DNA of 64,000 bases from assembly GCF_014932895.1 (NCBI RefSeq), contig NZ_JACYOF010000001.1, positions 744,001 to 808,000 of the forward strand, in the 5' to 3' direction. The translations under genes and the position numbers were made by a program. This stretch comes from Bacillus thuringiensis. Lineage in GTDB: Bacteria > Bacillota > Bacilli > Bacillales > Bacillaceae_G. Positions 55,922 to 64,000 of the stretch are shown here, in pieces. Each line of letters begins with the position of its first letter. Position 1 is the first letter of the stretch. Below the pieces are notes generated by a model. That model was not told the DNA's origin. It saw only the letters and a program-made list of their open reading frames with translations, and ran no database searches.

Positions 55922-56190
55922 ACAAAAAAACCTTTCATCCATAAAGGGACGAAAGGTTAAACTTCGCGGTACCACCCAATTTGTCATAAAGACCAACTTT
56001 AACTCGTATGTAATACATACTTCCCGGTTTGTAACAGGCCGGATTCCCGTCTAAGTCTACTCTTGAATACAAGATTCAATTTCGGTTAGCAACTCCAAGG
56101 TGTTCTTCACATATACCGCCTCATCAGGCTCTCACCGTCCCTGACTCGCTTTGGATTATAGTATATACTACTTTTCCTTATCATCGTCTT
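55922..56190 (-). promoter_or_regulatory. T-box riboswitch of asnS, specifier AAC (Asn)
   Basis: T-box GGGTGGTACCGCG at 55965-55977 and terminator AACCTTTCGTCCC.../GGTTTTTTT at 55929-55958. Stem I holds AAC at 56102-56104 followed by ACC and the UUGGAGUUG segment, the same context as in pheS. Confidence 0.92.
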
Positions 56191-56250
56191 TCATTTTGTT
56201 AAACTAAAATTAATGTACTACATTCGAGAGAAAGATGCAAGATGCCTTGA

Positions 56251-56375
56251 TATTTATCGGCGATTTTTGCAATTTATCGACCACAACTCCAATTTTATCA
56301 GCGATTTTTTATAATTTATCGTCGATTCGACATAAAATATCGACTTATCAACAATAATCGACAACCACTCCAATA
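56251..56375. repeat. TTATCG-rich degenerate repeat tract
   Basis: Imperfect repeats built on TTTATCGGCGATTTTT and AATTTATCGACC, with CCACAACTCCAAT near 56281 echoed by CCACTCCAAT at 56365. Several TATCG/CGATA pairs could form hairpins. Lies between the asnS leader and the pheT terminator. Confidence 0.6.
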
Positions 56376-56406
56376 AAAAAATGCCGGACTTAATCCGGCA
56401 TTTTCT
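56376..56406 (-). terminator. Terminator of pheST
   Basis: AATGCCGGA-TTAAG-TCCGGCATTTTTTT on the minus strand. Confidence 0.9.
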
Positions 56407-56408
56407 CA

Positions 56409-58829
56409 TTACTTACGTAACTCCGCACCAAATTTCTCTTCTACCGCTGTTAATACACGGTTATGTGCTTCTGTTACTTCTTCGTCTGTTAATGTACGTT
56501 CTGGATCGAAGTAGTTCATAGAGAATGCAAGTGATTTCTTGCCTTCTTCCATTTTTTCACCTTCGTATAGGTCGAATAATGTTACGTCTTTCAGAAGTTC
56601 TCCTCCAGCTTCAGCAATGACTTGCTTCATTTCACCAGCTTTTGTTTCTTTTGTTACGACAACAGCCATATCACGTGTCATAGATGGGAAACGTGGAATT
56701 GCTGAGTAATAAGTTTCCTCCACGTCTGCACCGAATACTTTTACAAGAGATAGTTCGAATACGAATGTATCTTTCACATCTAATTGTTTTTGCGCTTCAG
56801 GGTGCAATTGACCGATGAACCCAATTACTTCACCATCTAATACGATGTCAGCTGTACGACCTGGGTGCATACCTTCACGTTTTGCTGGTGCATATGTGAT
56901 TTGTTTTACAACGCCAAGTACATCGAATAATCCTTCTAGCACACCTTTCATAACGAAGAAGTCTACTACTTTCTTCTCACCTTGCCATGCATGGTGAAGA
57001 GCAAGACCTGTCATAACACCTGCAAGATGTTGTTCTTCTTTCGGAAGTTCTCCTGCTTCTGTTGGTAAGAAGATAGAACCTACTTCGTATAAAGCAACGC
57101 TGTCGTTTTTACGTGCAACATTGTATGAAACTGCCTCTAACAATTGTGGTACTAAGCTTAAACGAAGTTGGCTACGCTCTTCACTCATTGGAAGCGCAAG
57201 ATTTACAGGAGCTTTTTCGTTCGGCTCAACCATATATTGTTTCGCTTTGTCAGCGCTTGTTAATGAATATGTGATTGCTTCATATAAACCAGCACCTTCT
57301 AAGAAGCGACGTACTTTACGACGTTTCGTTTGTGCTGCTGTTAATTTACCACGTGTCATCGTTCCAGCAGGTAATGTAACCGGAATGTGGTCATAACCAT
57401 ACAGACGGCCAACTTCTTCTACTAAGTCTTCTGAAATTGTAATATCAGGACGACGTGCTGGTACGTTCACATGGAATGTTCCTTCTACTTCTGTGAATGG
57501 GAATTTTAAGTTTGTGAAAATTGTACCCATTTCACTTGTAGAAATATTTGTACCTAATACACGGTTTACTTTTTCAGCTGTAACAGATACTGTACGTTCT
57601 TGTACTTGTAAGTTATCAGCTTCTACTACACCTTCAAGTGCTTCTCCGCCAGCGTATTTTGCCATTAAAGCAGCAGCGTGTTGAATTGCTTCAAATGTAC
57701 GTGTTGGATCGATTCCTTTTTCGAAACGTGCACTTGATTCACTGCGAAGACCTAAGTCTTTTGATGTACGACGTACTGTTTGACCTGCAAAGTATGCAGA
57801 CTCAATTAGAACGTTTACTGTATCATTTGTAACTTCAGAATCAGCTCCGCCCATTACACCCGCAACAGCTAAAGCTTTTGTGCCGTTTGTAATTACAAGG
57901 TGGTGGCTTTGTAATGTACGCTCTTGATCATCTAACGTTTCAATTGTTTCGCCTTCTTTTGCAAGACGAACAACAATTTCTTTTGAACCTAATTTATCGT
58001 AATCGAATGCATGTAACGGTTGACCGTATTCCATTAAAATGTAGTTTGTAATATCAACTACATTGCTAATTGGACGAATGCCAGCTGCCATAAGGCGCGT
58101 TTGCATCCACATTGGTGATGGACCAATCTTTACGTTTTTAACCATTTTTGCAATATATAATGGGTTTTCTTCTTTCGCTTCTACACTTACAGAAATGTAA
58201 TCAGAAGTTTTTTCTGCTGTTTCTTGTAAGTCGATAGCTGGAAGTTTCACTTCACGGCCGTAAATAGCAGCTACTTCATATGCAACACCTAACATGTTTA
58301 AGCAATCTGCACGGTTTGGTGTTAAACCAAGTTCAAGTACTTCATCATGCAAGTTTAAAATTTCAAGTGCATCTGCACCAACTTCAGCGTCGCTTGGGAA
58401 GATGAAGATACCATCTGCGTATTCTTTTGAAACTAATTTTCCATCAATGCCAAGCTCTTGAAGAGCACAAACCATACCGTGAGAAGCTTCACCGCGTAGT
58501 TTTGCTTTTTTAATTTTAAAGTTACCAGGAAGTACAGCACCAACTTTTGCAACTGGTACTTTTAAACCTTTTGCAATGTTAGCAGCGCCACAAATAATTT
58601 GAACTGGCTCTTCTTCACCGATATCGATTAAGCATTTGCTTAATTTATCAGCTTCTGGGTGTTTTTCACATTCTAATACGTGACCAACTACAACACCTTT
58701 TACACCTTTATTTAATACTTCAACACCTTCTACTTCAATACCACTTTTCGTGATTTTGTCTGCTAGTTCTTGCGCTGTTACATCTTTAATATCTACATAC
58801 TCTTGTAACCAACGATATGATACGAACAT
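56409..58829 (-). CDS. pheT: Phenylalanyl-tRNA synthetase beta subunit
   Basis: 806 residues: N-terminal tRNA-binding OB domain (about 40-150), B3/4 editing domain (about 210-390), B5 domain, catalytic-like core and C-terminal anticodon-recognition FDX-ACB domain (about 712-805, [14 protein letters not shown]). Forms the alpha2beta2 enzyme with PheS. Starts 18 bp after pheS. Confidence 0.97.
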   Translation of the reverse strand: MFVSYRWLQEYVDIKDVTAQELADKITKSGIEVEGVEVLNKGVKGVVVGHVLECEKHPEADKLSKCLIDIGEEEPVQIICGAANIAKGLKVPVAKVGAVLPGNFKIKKAKLRGEASHGMVCALQELGIDGKLVSKEYADGIFIFPSDAEVGADALEILNLHDEVLELGLTPNRADCLNMLGVAYEVAAIYGREVKLPAIDLQETAEKTSDYISVSVEAKEENPLYIAKMVKNVKIGPSPMWMQTRLMAAGIRPISNVVDITNYILMEYGQPLHAFDYDKLGSKEIVVRLAKEGETIETLDDQERTLQSHHLVITNGTKALAVAGVMGGADSEVTNDTVNVLIESAYFAGQTVRRTSKDLGLRSESSARFEKGIDPTRTFEAIQHAAALMAKYAGGEALEGVVEADNLQVQERTVSVTAEKVNRVLGTNISTSEMGTIFTNLKFPFTEVEGTFHVNVPARRPDITISEDLVEEVGRLYGYDHIPVTLPAGTMTRGKLTAAQTKRRKVRRFLEGAGLYEAITYSLTSADKAKQYMVEPNEKAPVNLALPMSEERSQLRLSLVPQLLEAVSYNVARKNDSVALYEVGSIFLPTEAGELPKEEQHLAGVMTGLALHHAWQGEKKVVDFFVMKGVLEGLFDVLGVVKQITYAPAKREGMHPGRTADIVLDGEVIGFIGQLHPEAQKQLDVKDTFVFELSLVKVFGADVEETYYSAIPRFPSMTRDMAVVVTKETKAGEMKQVIAEAGGELLKDVTLFDLYEGEKMEEGKKSLAFSMNYFDPERTLTDEEVTEAHNRVLTAVEEKFGAELRK

Positions 58830-58847
58830 ATTTATCCTCTCCTTCCC

Positions 58848-59882
58848 TTACGCTCGTTTGAATTGTTGTAAGAAACGTACATCATTTGTATAGAAATGAC
58901 GAATGTCATCAACGCCGTATTTCAACATTGCGATACGCTCTGCGCCCATACCGAATGCGAAACCTTGATATTCTTTTGAATCATAACCAGCCATTTCAAG
59001 TACGTTCGGATGAACCATACCTGCGCCTAAAATTTCGATCCAGCCAGTTCCTTTACAAGTGCCGCAACCTTTACCGTGACACATCATACAAGAAATATCC
59101 ATCTCTACAGATGGCTCTGTGAATGGGAAGAAACTTGGACGAAGACGGATTTCACGATCTTCACCGAACATCTTTTTCACGAATACCTGTAGTGTACCTT
59201 TTAAATCACTCATGCGAATGTTTTTATCAATTACAAGACCTTCAATTTGCATGAACTGGTGTGAATGCGTCGCATCATCGTCATCTCGGCGATACACTTT
59301 ACCAGGACAAATAATTTTGATTGGGCCTTTTTCTTTATTATTTTCCATTGTACGTGCTTGCACAGAAGATGTATGTGTACGTAGTAACGTTTCTTCTGTA
59401 ATGTAGAATGTATCTTGCATATCACGCGCTGGGTGATCTTTCGGTAAGTTTAATGCCTCGAAGTTGTAGTAGTCTTTTTCTACTTCTGTTCCTTCAGCTA
59501 CCTCATAACCCATACCGATGAATACATCTTCAATTTGTTCAACAACAGCTGTTAACGGATGGTGACAACCTGTTTCAACAGGACGACCTGGCAGTGTAAC
59601 ATCAATTGTTTCAGTAGCTAATTTCGCTTCAATTACTGCTTTTTCTAAGTTACCAATTTTGTCATCTAGACGCGTTTGAATCGCTTCACGTACTTCATTT
59701 ACTAATGCTCCCATACGTGGACGCTCTTCTGCTGATAATTTTCCCATGCCGCGTAATACTTCTGTAATTGGGCCTTTTTTCCCTAAATACGCTACGCGTA
59801 CGTCGTTTAAGCCCTTTAGCTCTTTCGCTTCTTCAATAAGCTCTAACGCTTTTTGCTTTAGCTCTTTTAAACGTGCTTCCAT
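58848..59882 (-). CDS. pheS: Phenylalanyl-tRNA synthetase alpha subunit
   Basis: 344 residues: N-terminal coiled coil (1-85) then class II catalytic core with [21 protein letters not shown] and the motif 3 [17 protein letters not shown] near 307. The Phe-pocket region reads [14 protein letters not shown] at 59882 has AGGAGGG upstream; the ORF extension lies in the leader. First gene of pheST, under a Phe T-box. Confidence 0.97.
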   Translation of the reverse strand: MEARLKELKQKALELIEEAKELKGLNDVRVAYLGKKGPITEVLRGMGKLSAEERPRMGALVNEVREAIQTRLDDKIGNLEKAVIEAKLATETIDVTLPGRPVETGCHHPLTAVVEQIEDVFIGMGYEVAEGTEVEKDYYNFEALNLPKDHPARDMQDTFYITEETLLRTHTSSVQARTMENNKEKGPIKIICPGKVYRRDDDDATHSHQFMQIEGLVIDKNIRMSDLKGTLQVFVKKMFGEDREIRLRPSFFPFTEPSVEMDISCMMCHGKGCGTCKGTGWIEILGAGMVHPNVLEMAGYDSKEYQGFAFGMGAERIAMLKYGVDDIRHFYTNDVRFLQQFKRA

Positions 59883-59906
59883 TTGGAACCCTCCTAATTT
59901 TAAAAA

Positions 59907-60160
59907 TAAAAAAACCTCGCTCCCAAAAAGGGACGAGGTAAATTCGCGGTACCACCCTAAATTGACAGAACAAGTCTGCCCACTCATTAGTTATAACGAT
60001 CAATTCTGACCGGAACGCCTTTACATATACATGGTCCTGGCGTCAACTCCAGAGGTGAATTCACTTTCGTCTACCATAAGAATGCTTTCAGTCTACGGCA
60101 TTCTCTCCCTATATGGCGATTTTGTAAGCTACTCTTCTCTATCAACGTTTTTCGTTATTT
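59907..60160 (-). promoter_or_regulatory. T-box riboswitch of pheST, specifier UUC (Phe)
   Basis: T-box GGGTGGTACCGCG at 59945-59957 and terminator ACCTCGTCCC.../GAGGTTTTTTT at 59913-59939. Stem I contains UUC at 60057-60059 followed by ACC and UCUGGAGUUG. Confidence 0.93.
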
Positions 60161-60216
60161 AACTTTTATTATATGTTCATTACAAACATGTACTTCAACT
60201 TATTATAAGAAGTTTT

Positions 60217-60981
60217 TTATTTGTTCGCAACCGGGCTTTGTAAATAATACGTTAAAATCCCTGCTGCAACCGCAACATTTAATGATTCTGCCCCTCCGTA
60301 AATCGGAATATACAAGTTTTGATCCGTTTTCGCAAGAATTTCTTGGCGTACGCCACTTCCTTCATTTCCTACAATTAATGCAAAACTTCCAACTGGTGTT
60401 ACTTCACCGTAAGGAACTCCATTTTCAAGAGCTGTTCCATATACAGGAACGTTATTTTCCTTTAACTTGTCTACCCATTCTTCTAAGTTCCCTTTTACAA
60501 CTGGTAAGTGGAATATAGATCCTTGTGTAGAGCGAAGTACTTTACTATTATATGCATCAACGCACCCTTCTCCAAGCACGACGGCCTGAATACCAGCTGC
60601 ATCAGCTGTACGAATAATTGTCCCTAAGTTACCTGGGTCTTGAAGACCATCTAATAAAAGAAACTTCCCATCTGCAAGAGCTACTTCACTCTCGTGTTTC
60701 TCACAAACAGCAAATACACCTTGTGTCGTTTCTGTTTCACGAAGTACTTTTACAATTGCTTCAGGCACGATATACATTTCCACATCATTAACTGTCCAAT
60801 CTTTCGGAAGATCTGTCTGATCAGAAACGATAAGTTCTGTTACAACTCCTGCCTTTAAAGCTTCCTCTACTAAATGAAATCCTTCTACAAAAAATAAACC
60901 TTTTTTATCGCGTTCTTTTTTCGTTTGCAGCTTTTTCCACTGCTTCACACGCGGATTTTGTACTGAATCAATGTTTTTCAT
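60217..60981 (-). CDS. ysgA: TrmH/SpoU-family RNA 2'-O-methyltransferase YsgA
   Basis: 254 residues: N-terminal substrate-binding domain (VKQWKKLQTKKERDKKGLFFVEG) and a knotted SPOUT catalytic domain with LDGLQDPGNLGTIIRTADAAG near 118, IVGNEGSG near 207 and IPIYGGAESLNVAVAAGI near 228. Modifies rRNA or tRNA; target not known. ATG at 60981 is preferred over the ATG 33 bp upstream on family length. Confidence 0.9.
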   Translation of the reverse strand: MKNIDSVQNPRVKQWKKLQTKKERDKKGLFFVEGFHLVEEALKAGVVTELIVSDQTDLPKDWTVNDVEMYIVPEAIVKVLRETETTQGVFAVCEKHESEVALADGKFLLLDGLQDPGNLGTIIRTADAAGIQAVVLGEGCVDAYNSKVLRSTQGSIFHLPVVKGNLEEWVDKLKENNVPVYGTALENGVPYGEVTPVGSFALIVGNEGSGVRQEILAKTDQNLYIPIYGGAESLNVAVAAGILTYYLQSPVANK

Positions 60982-61096
60982 AATATGTATTTCCCTCTCT
61001 TCTTGTCTTATCATTATAGCCTATTTTTCATACATATTTACATAAAAAAGAACAAAAACTAACGTCAGTTTCAATTCTGAAGAAGAGGTGAAAGCA

Positions 61097-61306
61097 ATGA
61101 GTTTTAATTTACGCGGCGCTGTATTAGCGAATGTATCTGGAAATTCACAAGACCAATTACAAGAAACGATTGTCGATGCAATTCAAAGCGGTGAAGAAAA
61201 AATGCTTCCTGGTCTTGGCGTTTTATTTGAAGTCATTTGGAAAAATGCTGATGAAAATGAAAAGCACGAAATGTTAGAAACACTAGAGCAAGGATTAAAA
61301 AAATAA
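61097..61306 (+). CDS. sspI: Small acid-soluble spore protein SspI
   Basis: 69 residues beginning [16 protein letters not shown], the minor SASP SspI found in the spore core. ATG at 61097 follows GAGGTGAAAGC; the upstream ATG is too close to that site. Adjacent to ysgA as in B. subtilis. Expected to be sigma-G dependent; a CATACAT box near 61030 could be the -10 but the -35 is unclear. Confidence 0.94.
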   Translation: MSFNLRGAVLANVSGNSQDQLQETIVDAIQSGEEKMLPGLGVLFEVIWKNADENEKHEMLETLEQGLKK

Positions 61307-61311
61307 GCAAT

Positions 61312-61348
61312 TTGAAAATCACCTTCGCATAAGCTAAGGTGATTTTTT
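61312..61348 (+). terminator. Terminator of sspI
   Basis: AAATCACCTT-CGCATAAGC-TAAGGTGATTTTTT hairpin. Confidence 0.9.
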
Positions 61349-61482
61349 CCGAAAAATTTTTTTCTTCTCCTAAACATTTCTACTTTACTAACGCTCCTCC
61401 GATGGAGTACAATGTTCAAAATACATTTAAACCGATCGATTTTCTTTATAGACACCATTAGATAAAAAGGAGTGAATGTTTT

Positions 61483-62040
61483 ATGCACCGTATTACGCTT
61501 GAACAAATTTTCAAACACCATATTACACAAAAATACGTAAATCGTTCTGGGATGGTCCACGCGATTGCTGTCGCTTACCATGCGTTTCACTTAGCTAAAA
61601 AGCATCACGCCTCAGTCGATGCTGCAACAAAAGCCGGTTTCCTTCATGATATCGGACATCATACGTGGTACACAGGCGGCGAATGGGATTATGATTTATA
61701 TAAAAAGAATGATATACATGCAATTAAAGGAGCAGAAAGAGCTCATAAATTGCTTATTAGATTAGGAGAGCATCCGAAACTAGCAAAAGAAATTTCTATC
61801 GCGATTCTTCTTCATACAGATTCTTTCTTAGTGGAACAAGAAATTGAAAGAACATCTCTGCAAAACATTATTAAATGGGCAGACGAAGCAGATGAAGAAC
61901 CGGGCGGAGCGCATCATTATAGAACGATTTCTTATGAAAAAGCATTAAAAGCTATTCAGCAGTTAGATCGATTGGTAGAGCGTGAATTGCAAATAGAGCA
62001 ATCAAAATTGAATAACAAGGCAGAACATAGTTATCAATGA
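61483..62040 (+). CDS. HD-domain hydrolase
   Basis: 185 residues. HD motif with His near 26, FLHDIGHHTWY near 53-63 (His-Asp pair), further His in the middle helix (AILLHTDSF) and Asp in IKWADEADE. Probable metal-dependent phosphohydrolase of unknown substrate; the compact size and HDIGH context resemble nucleotide-processing HD proteins. AAGGAG site precedes the ATG. Confidence 0.85.
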   Translation: MHRITLEQIFKHHITQKYVNRSGMVHAIAVAYHAFHLAKKHHASVDAATKAGFLHDIGHHTWYTGGEWDYDLYKKNDIHAIKGAERAHKLLIRLGEHPKLAKEISIAILLHTDSFLVEQEIERTSLQNIIKWADEADEEPGGAHHYRTISYEKALKAIQQLDRLVERELQIEQSKLNNKAEHSYQ

Positions 62041-62078
62041 GAAAGAGGCATCACTATAGGGTGATACCTCTTTTATTA
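62041..62078 (+). terminator. Terminator of the HD-domain gene
   Basis: AAAGAGGCATCAC...GTGATACCTCTTTTA hairpin. Confidence 0.85.
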
Positions 62079-62179
62079 TTTTACGGAAAATACACCTTTA
62101 TATGTAATATTTAAACATTACATCCGAAAACAAAACACTTTATAATTAAATATATAAATATAAAGAGGTGATTTTATAA

Positions 62180-62893
62180 ATGCAACCTGCTACACAACTT
62201 TCTAATGAACAGAAATACTCTATGTCATGGGGACAATTTATTAGCTCCGTTCTATTCGCTTTTTTCGGAACCGGACTTATTACTGTGTTCCTCGCAATGC
62301 CCTTAACAATTTATACAGCCGGTCTTACAGATAAAAAACAAATTGCCCTGTATGAATCTATCGCAAATACTGCAAGTATCGTATTACAACTAGCCGTGTT
62401 GTTATTCTTCATTTTCAAATTCGAACCCGCAAAAAAATTACTACTAAAATCATTTAACTTTAAAGCACTTAAAGAATGGCGTACATACGTATATTTACTT
62501 CTTTTCTTCGCTATAAACATTATACTCAATTACATCTTGTTAAATTATATGTTTCAAGACGCAACAAAGCAGCAATCTTCCGCACTAAACTTAGACGTTT
62601 TTAAGCAGTATCAAATATTATTACTTCTCGGCTTCGCAATATTCACACCAATTTTTGAAGAACTTATTTTCCGTGGTTTTATACTTCACTTCTTCTCAGA
62701 GCGCTTTCCATTTTGGATTGCAGCCGTCATAACAAGTTTCTTCTTCGGTATCGCTCATACATACTCACTTGGAGTAATGGTAATTACTTTCTTCATGGGA
62801 TTATTAATGGCTATTTTATGTAAAAAAACAAAATCCATTATTCCAGCCATGTTATTTCATATTATGAATAATATGTTGGCATTCTTGAGTTAA
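62180..62893 (+). CDS. CPBP-family intramembrane metalloprotease
   Basis: 237 residues, about seven spans. Abi/CPBP motifs are EELIFRG near 160 (double Glu and Arg), FFFGIAH near 192 and the C-terminal LFHIMNN His/Asn near 229. Family members cleave or process membrane proteins, CAAX-like or bacteriocin-related; substrate unknown. Single gene. Confidence 0.87.
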   Translation: MQPATQLSNEQKYSMSWGQFISSVLFAFFGTGLITVFLAMPLTIYTAGLTDKKQIALYESIANTASIVLQLAVLLFFIFKFEPAKKLLLKSFNFKALKEWRTYVYLLLFFAINIILNYILLNYMFQDATKQQSSALNLDVFKQYQILLLLGFAIFTPIFEELIFRGFILHFFSERFPFWIAAVITSFFFGIAHTYSLGVMVITFFMGLLMAILCKKTKSIIPAMLFHIMNNMLAFLS

Positions 62894-62925
62894 AAAGAGG
62901 TATCATCGCGATACCTCTTTTCACT
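62892..62925. terminator. Bidirectional terminator after the CPBP gene
   Basis: AAAAGAGGTATC-ATCGC-GATACCTCTTTT hairpin. Confidence 0.9.
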
Positions 62926-63010
62926 CTTTTATCACAACTTCAAACTCTTCTTCGGTTAACGCTTTTCGATAATTCGTATCGTTACTTCTCATTTCTATCA
63001 ATTTATACAT
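62921..63010 (-). CDS. Possible 29-aa ORF or gene remnant
   Basis: MYKLIEMRSNDTNYRKALTE then EEFEVVIKE. It ends exactly at the bidirectional terminator, which hints at a real 3' end. No convincing ribosome site, so it may be the tail of a lost gene. Confidence 0.3.
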   Translation of the reverse strand: MYKLIEMRSNDTNYRKALTEEEFEVVIKE

Positions 63011-63080
63011 ATTTATTAATAACGCCCAAAATAAACCTTATGTAGTAAAATATAACTCATTACATAGAAGGAGATTATAT

Positions 63081-63452
63081 ATGTTGAGCTTACTTTGGAT
63101 TGTTTATATGCCACTTCTTGTTTTATGCGGATTTTTCGGTGGTATTTTTTTAATTATTACTGGCATTAAACATCGGAAATTATTTGTTGGTTTAATGGGG
63201 CTACTTAGCCTCTCCTTTGTCGCGCTACCTTTTGTTTTTTGGAGTATGGGGGTGAATAGTGATACAATCTTCCCTATTTCAACTACTCTATACTGGATAC
63301 TGTTTTCTTTAACTGGATTATCGGCAGGATTAAGTGGATTACAAGCAAAAATTAAAAGTATACGCAACATGGGATTCATTATGTTTATTGCTGGAATATT
63401 AGGGGTTATCTTCTGGGAACTCATGTCTGTAGGTGATTCATTCTATATCTAA
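63081..63452 (+). CDS. Hypothetical membrane protein, first of two tandem paralogues
   Basis: 123 residues, four spans. Shared motifs with the next gene: GIFLIITGIKHRK near 21, PISTTLYWILFSLTGL near 65 and SIRNMGFIMFIAG near 92. GGAG site upstream of the ATG. Function unknown; probably co-transcribed with its paralogue 39 bp downstream. Confidence 0.7.
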   Translation: MLSLLWIVYMPLLVLCGFFGGIFLIITGIKHRKLFVGLMGLLSLSFVALPFVFWSMGVNSDTIFPISTTLYWILFSLTGLSAGLSGLQAKIKSIRNMGFIMFIAGILGVIFWELMSVGDSFYI

Positions 63453-63491
63453 TATTTTTTTAGAAACCCACAAATCGGAGGGAATACAGCA

Positions 63492-63848
63492 TTGTTTGGA
63501 ATACTAACTTGGATGATTTTAGCTCTTACTTTGATGGTATGTGAATTTATCATTGGCATTTTTTTAATTATTGCTGGTATTAAATATCGGAAATCACTTA
63601 CTCTTATAGCTGGTTTGATTAGCGTATCGCTTATCTTTGTTCCTATCATTTGTATAGGTTATGGAATAGACTTAGAGGGGGTGGTTCCAATTTCAGGAAC
63701 TTTATATTGGAGCTTCTTCTCTTTAGCTGGACTAGTAGCTATTATAAGCGGAAGACACATATCGAGTATTCGTTCTATGGGGACGATTTTGTTTATAACA
63801 GGATTATGCTCTGTAATTGGTTATCATTTTTTATATCTAACTCTTTAA
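63492..63848 (+). CDS. Hypothetical membrane protein, second of two tandem paralogues
   Basis: 118 residues, four spans, with GIFLIIAGIKYRK, PISGTLYWSFFSLAGL and SIRSMGTILFITG matching the preceding protein. Start is TTG at 63492 with GGAGG 10 nt upstream. Arose by local duplication with clear divergence since. Confidence 0.7.
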   Translation: MFGILTWMILALTLMVCEFIIGIFLIIAGIKYRKSLTLIAGLISVSLIFVPIICIGYGIDLEGVVPISGTLYWSFFSLAGLVAIISGRHISSIRSMGTILFITGLCSVIGYHFLYLTL

Positions 63849-63851
63849 AAA

Positions 63852-63886
63852 GACAAAAAAGCAGGGAATTAATTCCCTGCTTTTCT
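63852..63886. terminator. Bidirectional terminator
   Basis: AAAAGCAGGGAATT-AATTCCCTGCTTTT perfect hairpin between the paralogue pair and the MFS gene. Confidence 0.9.
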
Positions 63887-64000
63887 ATTTGCTTTATTGC
63901 CTGATGGTAAGAAGAACGATAACACCCAAGCAACACCCGCTAATATTGTTGCAATTAAGAAGGCATCGTTAATACCGTTAATTGCAGATAGCTGTGAAAT
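63869..64000 (-). CDS. C-terminal end of an MFS (DHA2/EmrB-QacA type) transporter, cut by the window edge
   Basis: The last 43 codons are visible: LSAINGINDAFLIATILAGV, then a last membrane span and a basic tail ending NRKAGN. The INDAF...ILAG pattern before the final helix is typical of 14-span drug exporters of the DHA2 class. Substrate and full length cannot be judged. Confidence 0.65.
   Translation of the reverse strand: MSQLSAINGINDAFLIATILAGVAWVLSFFLPSGNKANRKAGN

Overview
The window is a chromosomal segment from a low-GC, endospore-forming Firmicute and fits the Bacillus cereus group best. The reasons are: spore genes (gerM, gerE, sspI, a collagen-like spore-surface protein); two copies of the group-specific ~155-bp bcr1 repeat bounded by ATAAA; T-box leaders; and a gene order that follows the Bacillus subtilis clpX-to-sspI region. 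That backbone runs lonB-clpX-tig-ysoA, then ysnB-ysnA-rph-gerM-racE-gerE, ysmA-sdhBAC-yslB-uvrC-trxA-etfA-etfB-fadB-fadR-lcfA, mutS2-polX-cvpA-zapA-rnhC and pheT-pheS-ysgA-sspI, nearly all on the minus strand. The strain cannot be named from this window alone.

Accessory blocks interrupt the backbone. (1) 4.4-6.7 kb: small genes, a PD-(D/E)XK protein of the group I intron-associated endonuclease type, yvbH, and a tRNA-Gly/tRNA-Arg(UCU) pair in which the tRNA-Arg is split inside its anticodon by a ~284-nt group I intron. (2) 11.5-22 kb: a decayed NCS2 purine/uracil permease, PspC, an XRE-cupin regulator divergent from a DMT exporter, aquaporin, an Rrf2 regulator, a Na+-efflux-type ABC pair, an e(P4)-type acid phosphatase, motAB and a VanY/LdcB-type carboxypeptidase. 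(3) 34.2-46.4 kb: bcr1, a collagen-like spore protein, a two-component/ABC/DUF4097 locus resembling B. subtilis ycbLMNO, rlmI, a NEAT-protein fragment, brnQ behind a T-box whose specifier reads threonine, and rluF. (4) 52.5-56.4 kb: a duplicated asnS 3' end flanking a YHYH/cell-wall-binding-repeat protein, then asnS with an Asn T-box. (5) 61.4-64 kb: HD-domain protein, CPBP protease, two tandem paralogous membrane proteins and the end of an MFS transporter.

Functional groupings: protein quality control (tig, clpX, lonB); respiration and fatty-acid oxidation (sdhCAB, etfBA, fadB, fadR, lcfA, with an exact 18-bp FadR palindrome before fadR and a shortened one before lcfA); translation (pheST, asnS, rlmI, rluF, ysgA, three T-boxes); DNA repair (uvrC, mutS2, polX, rnhC); sporulation/germination (gerM, gerE, sspI, collagen-like protein).

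The best candidates for something not well described are the tRNA-Arg(UCU) group I intron with a possible free-standing endonuclease partner 0.85 kb away, the threonine-reading T-box on a branched-chain amino acid carrier, and the asnS-tail duplication bracketing a repeat protein.
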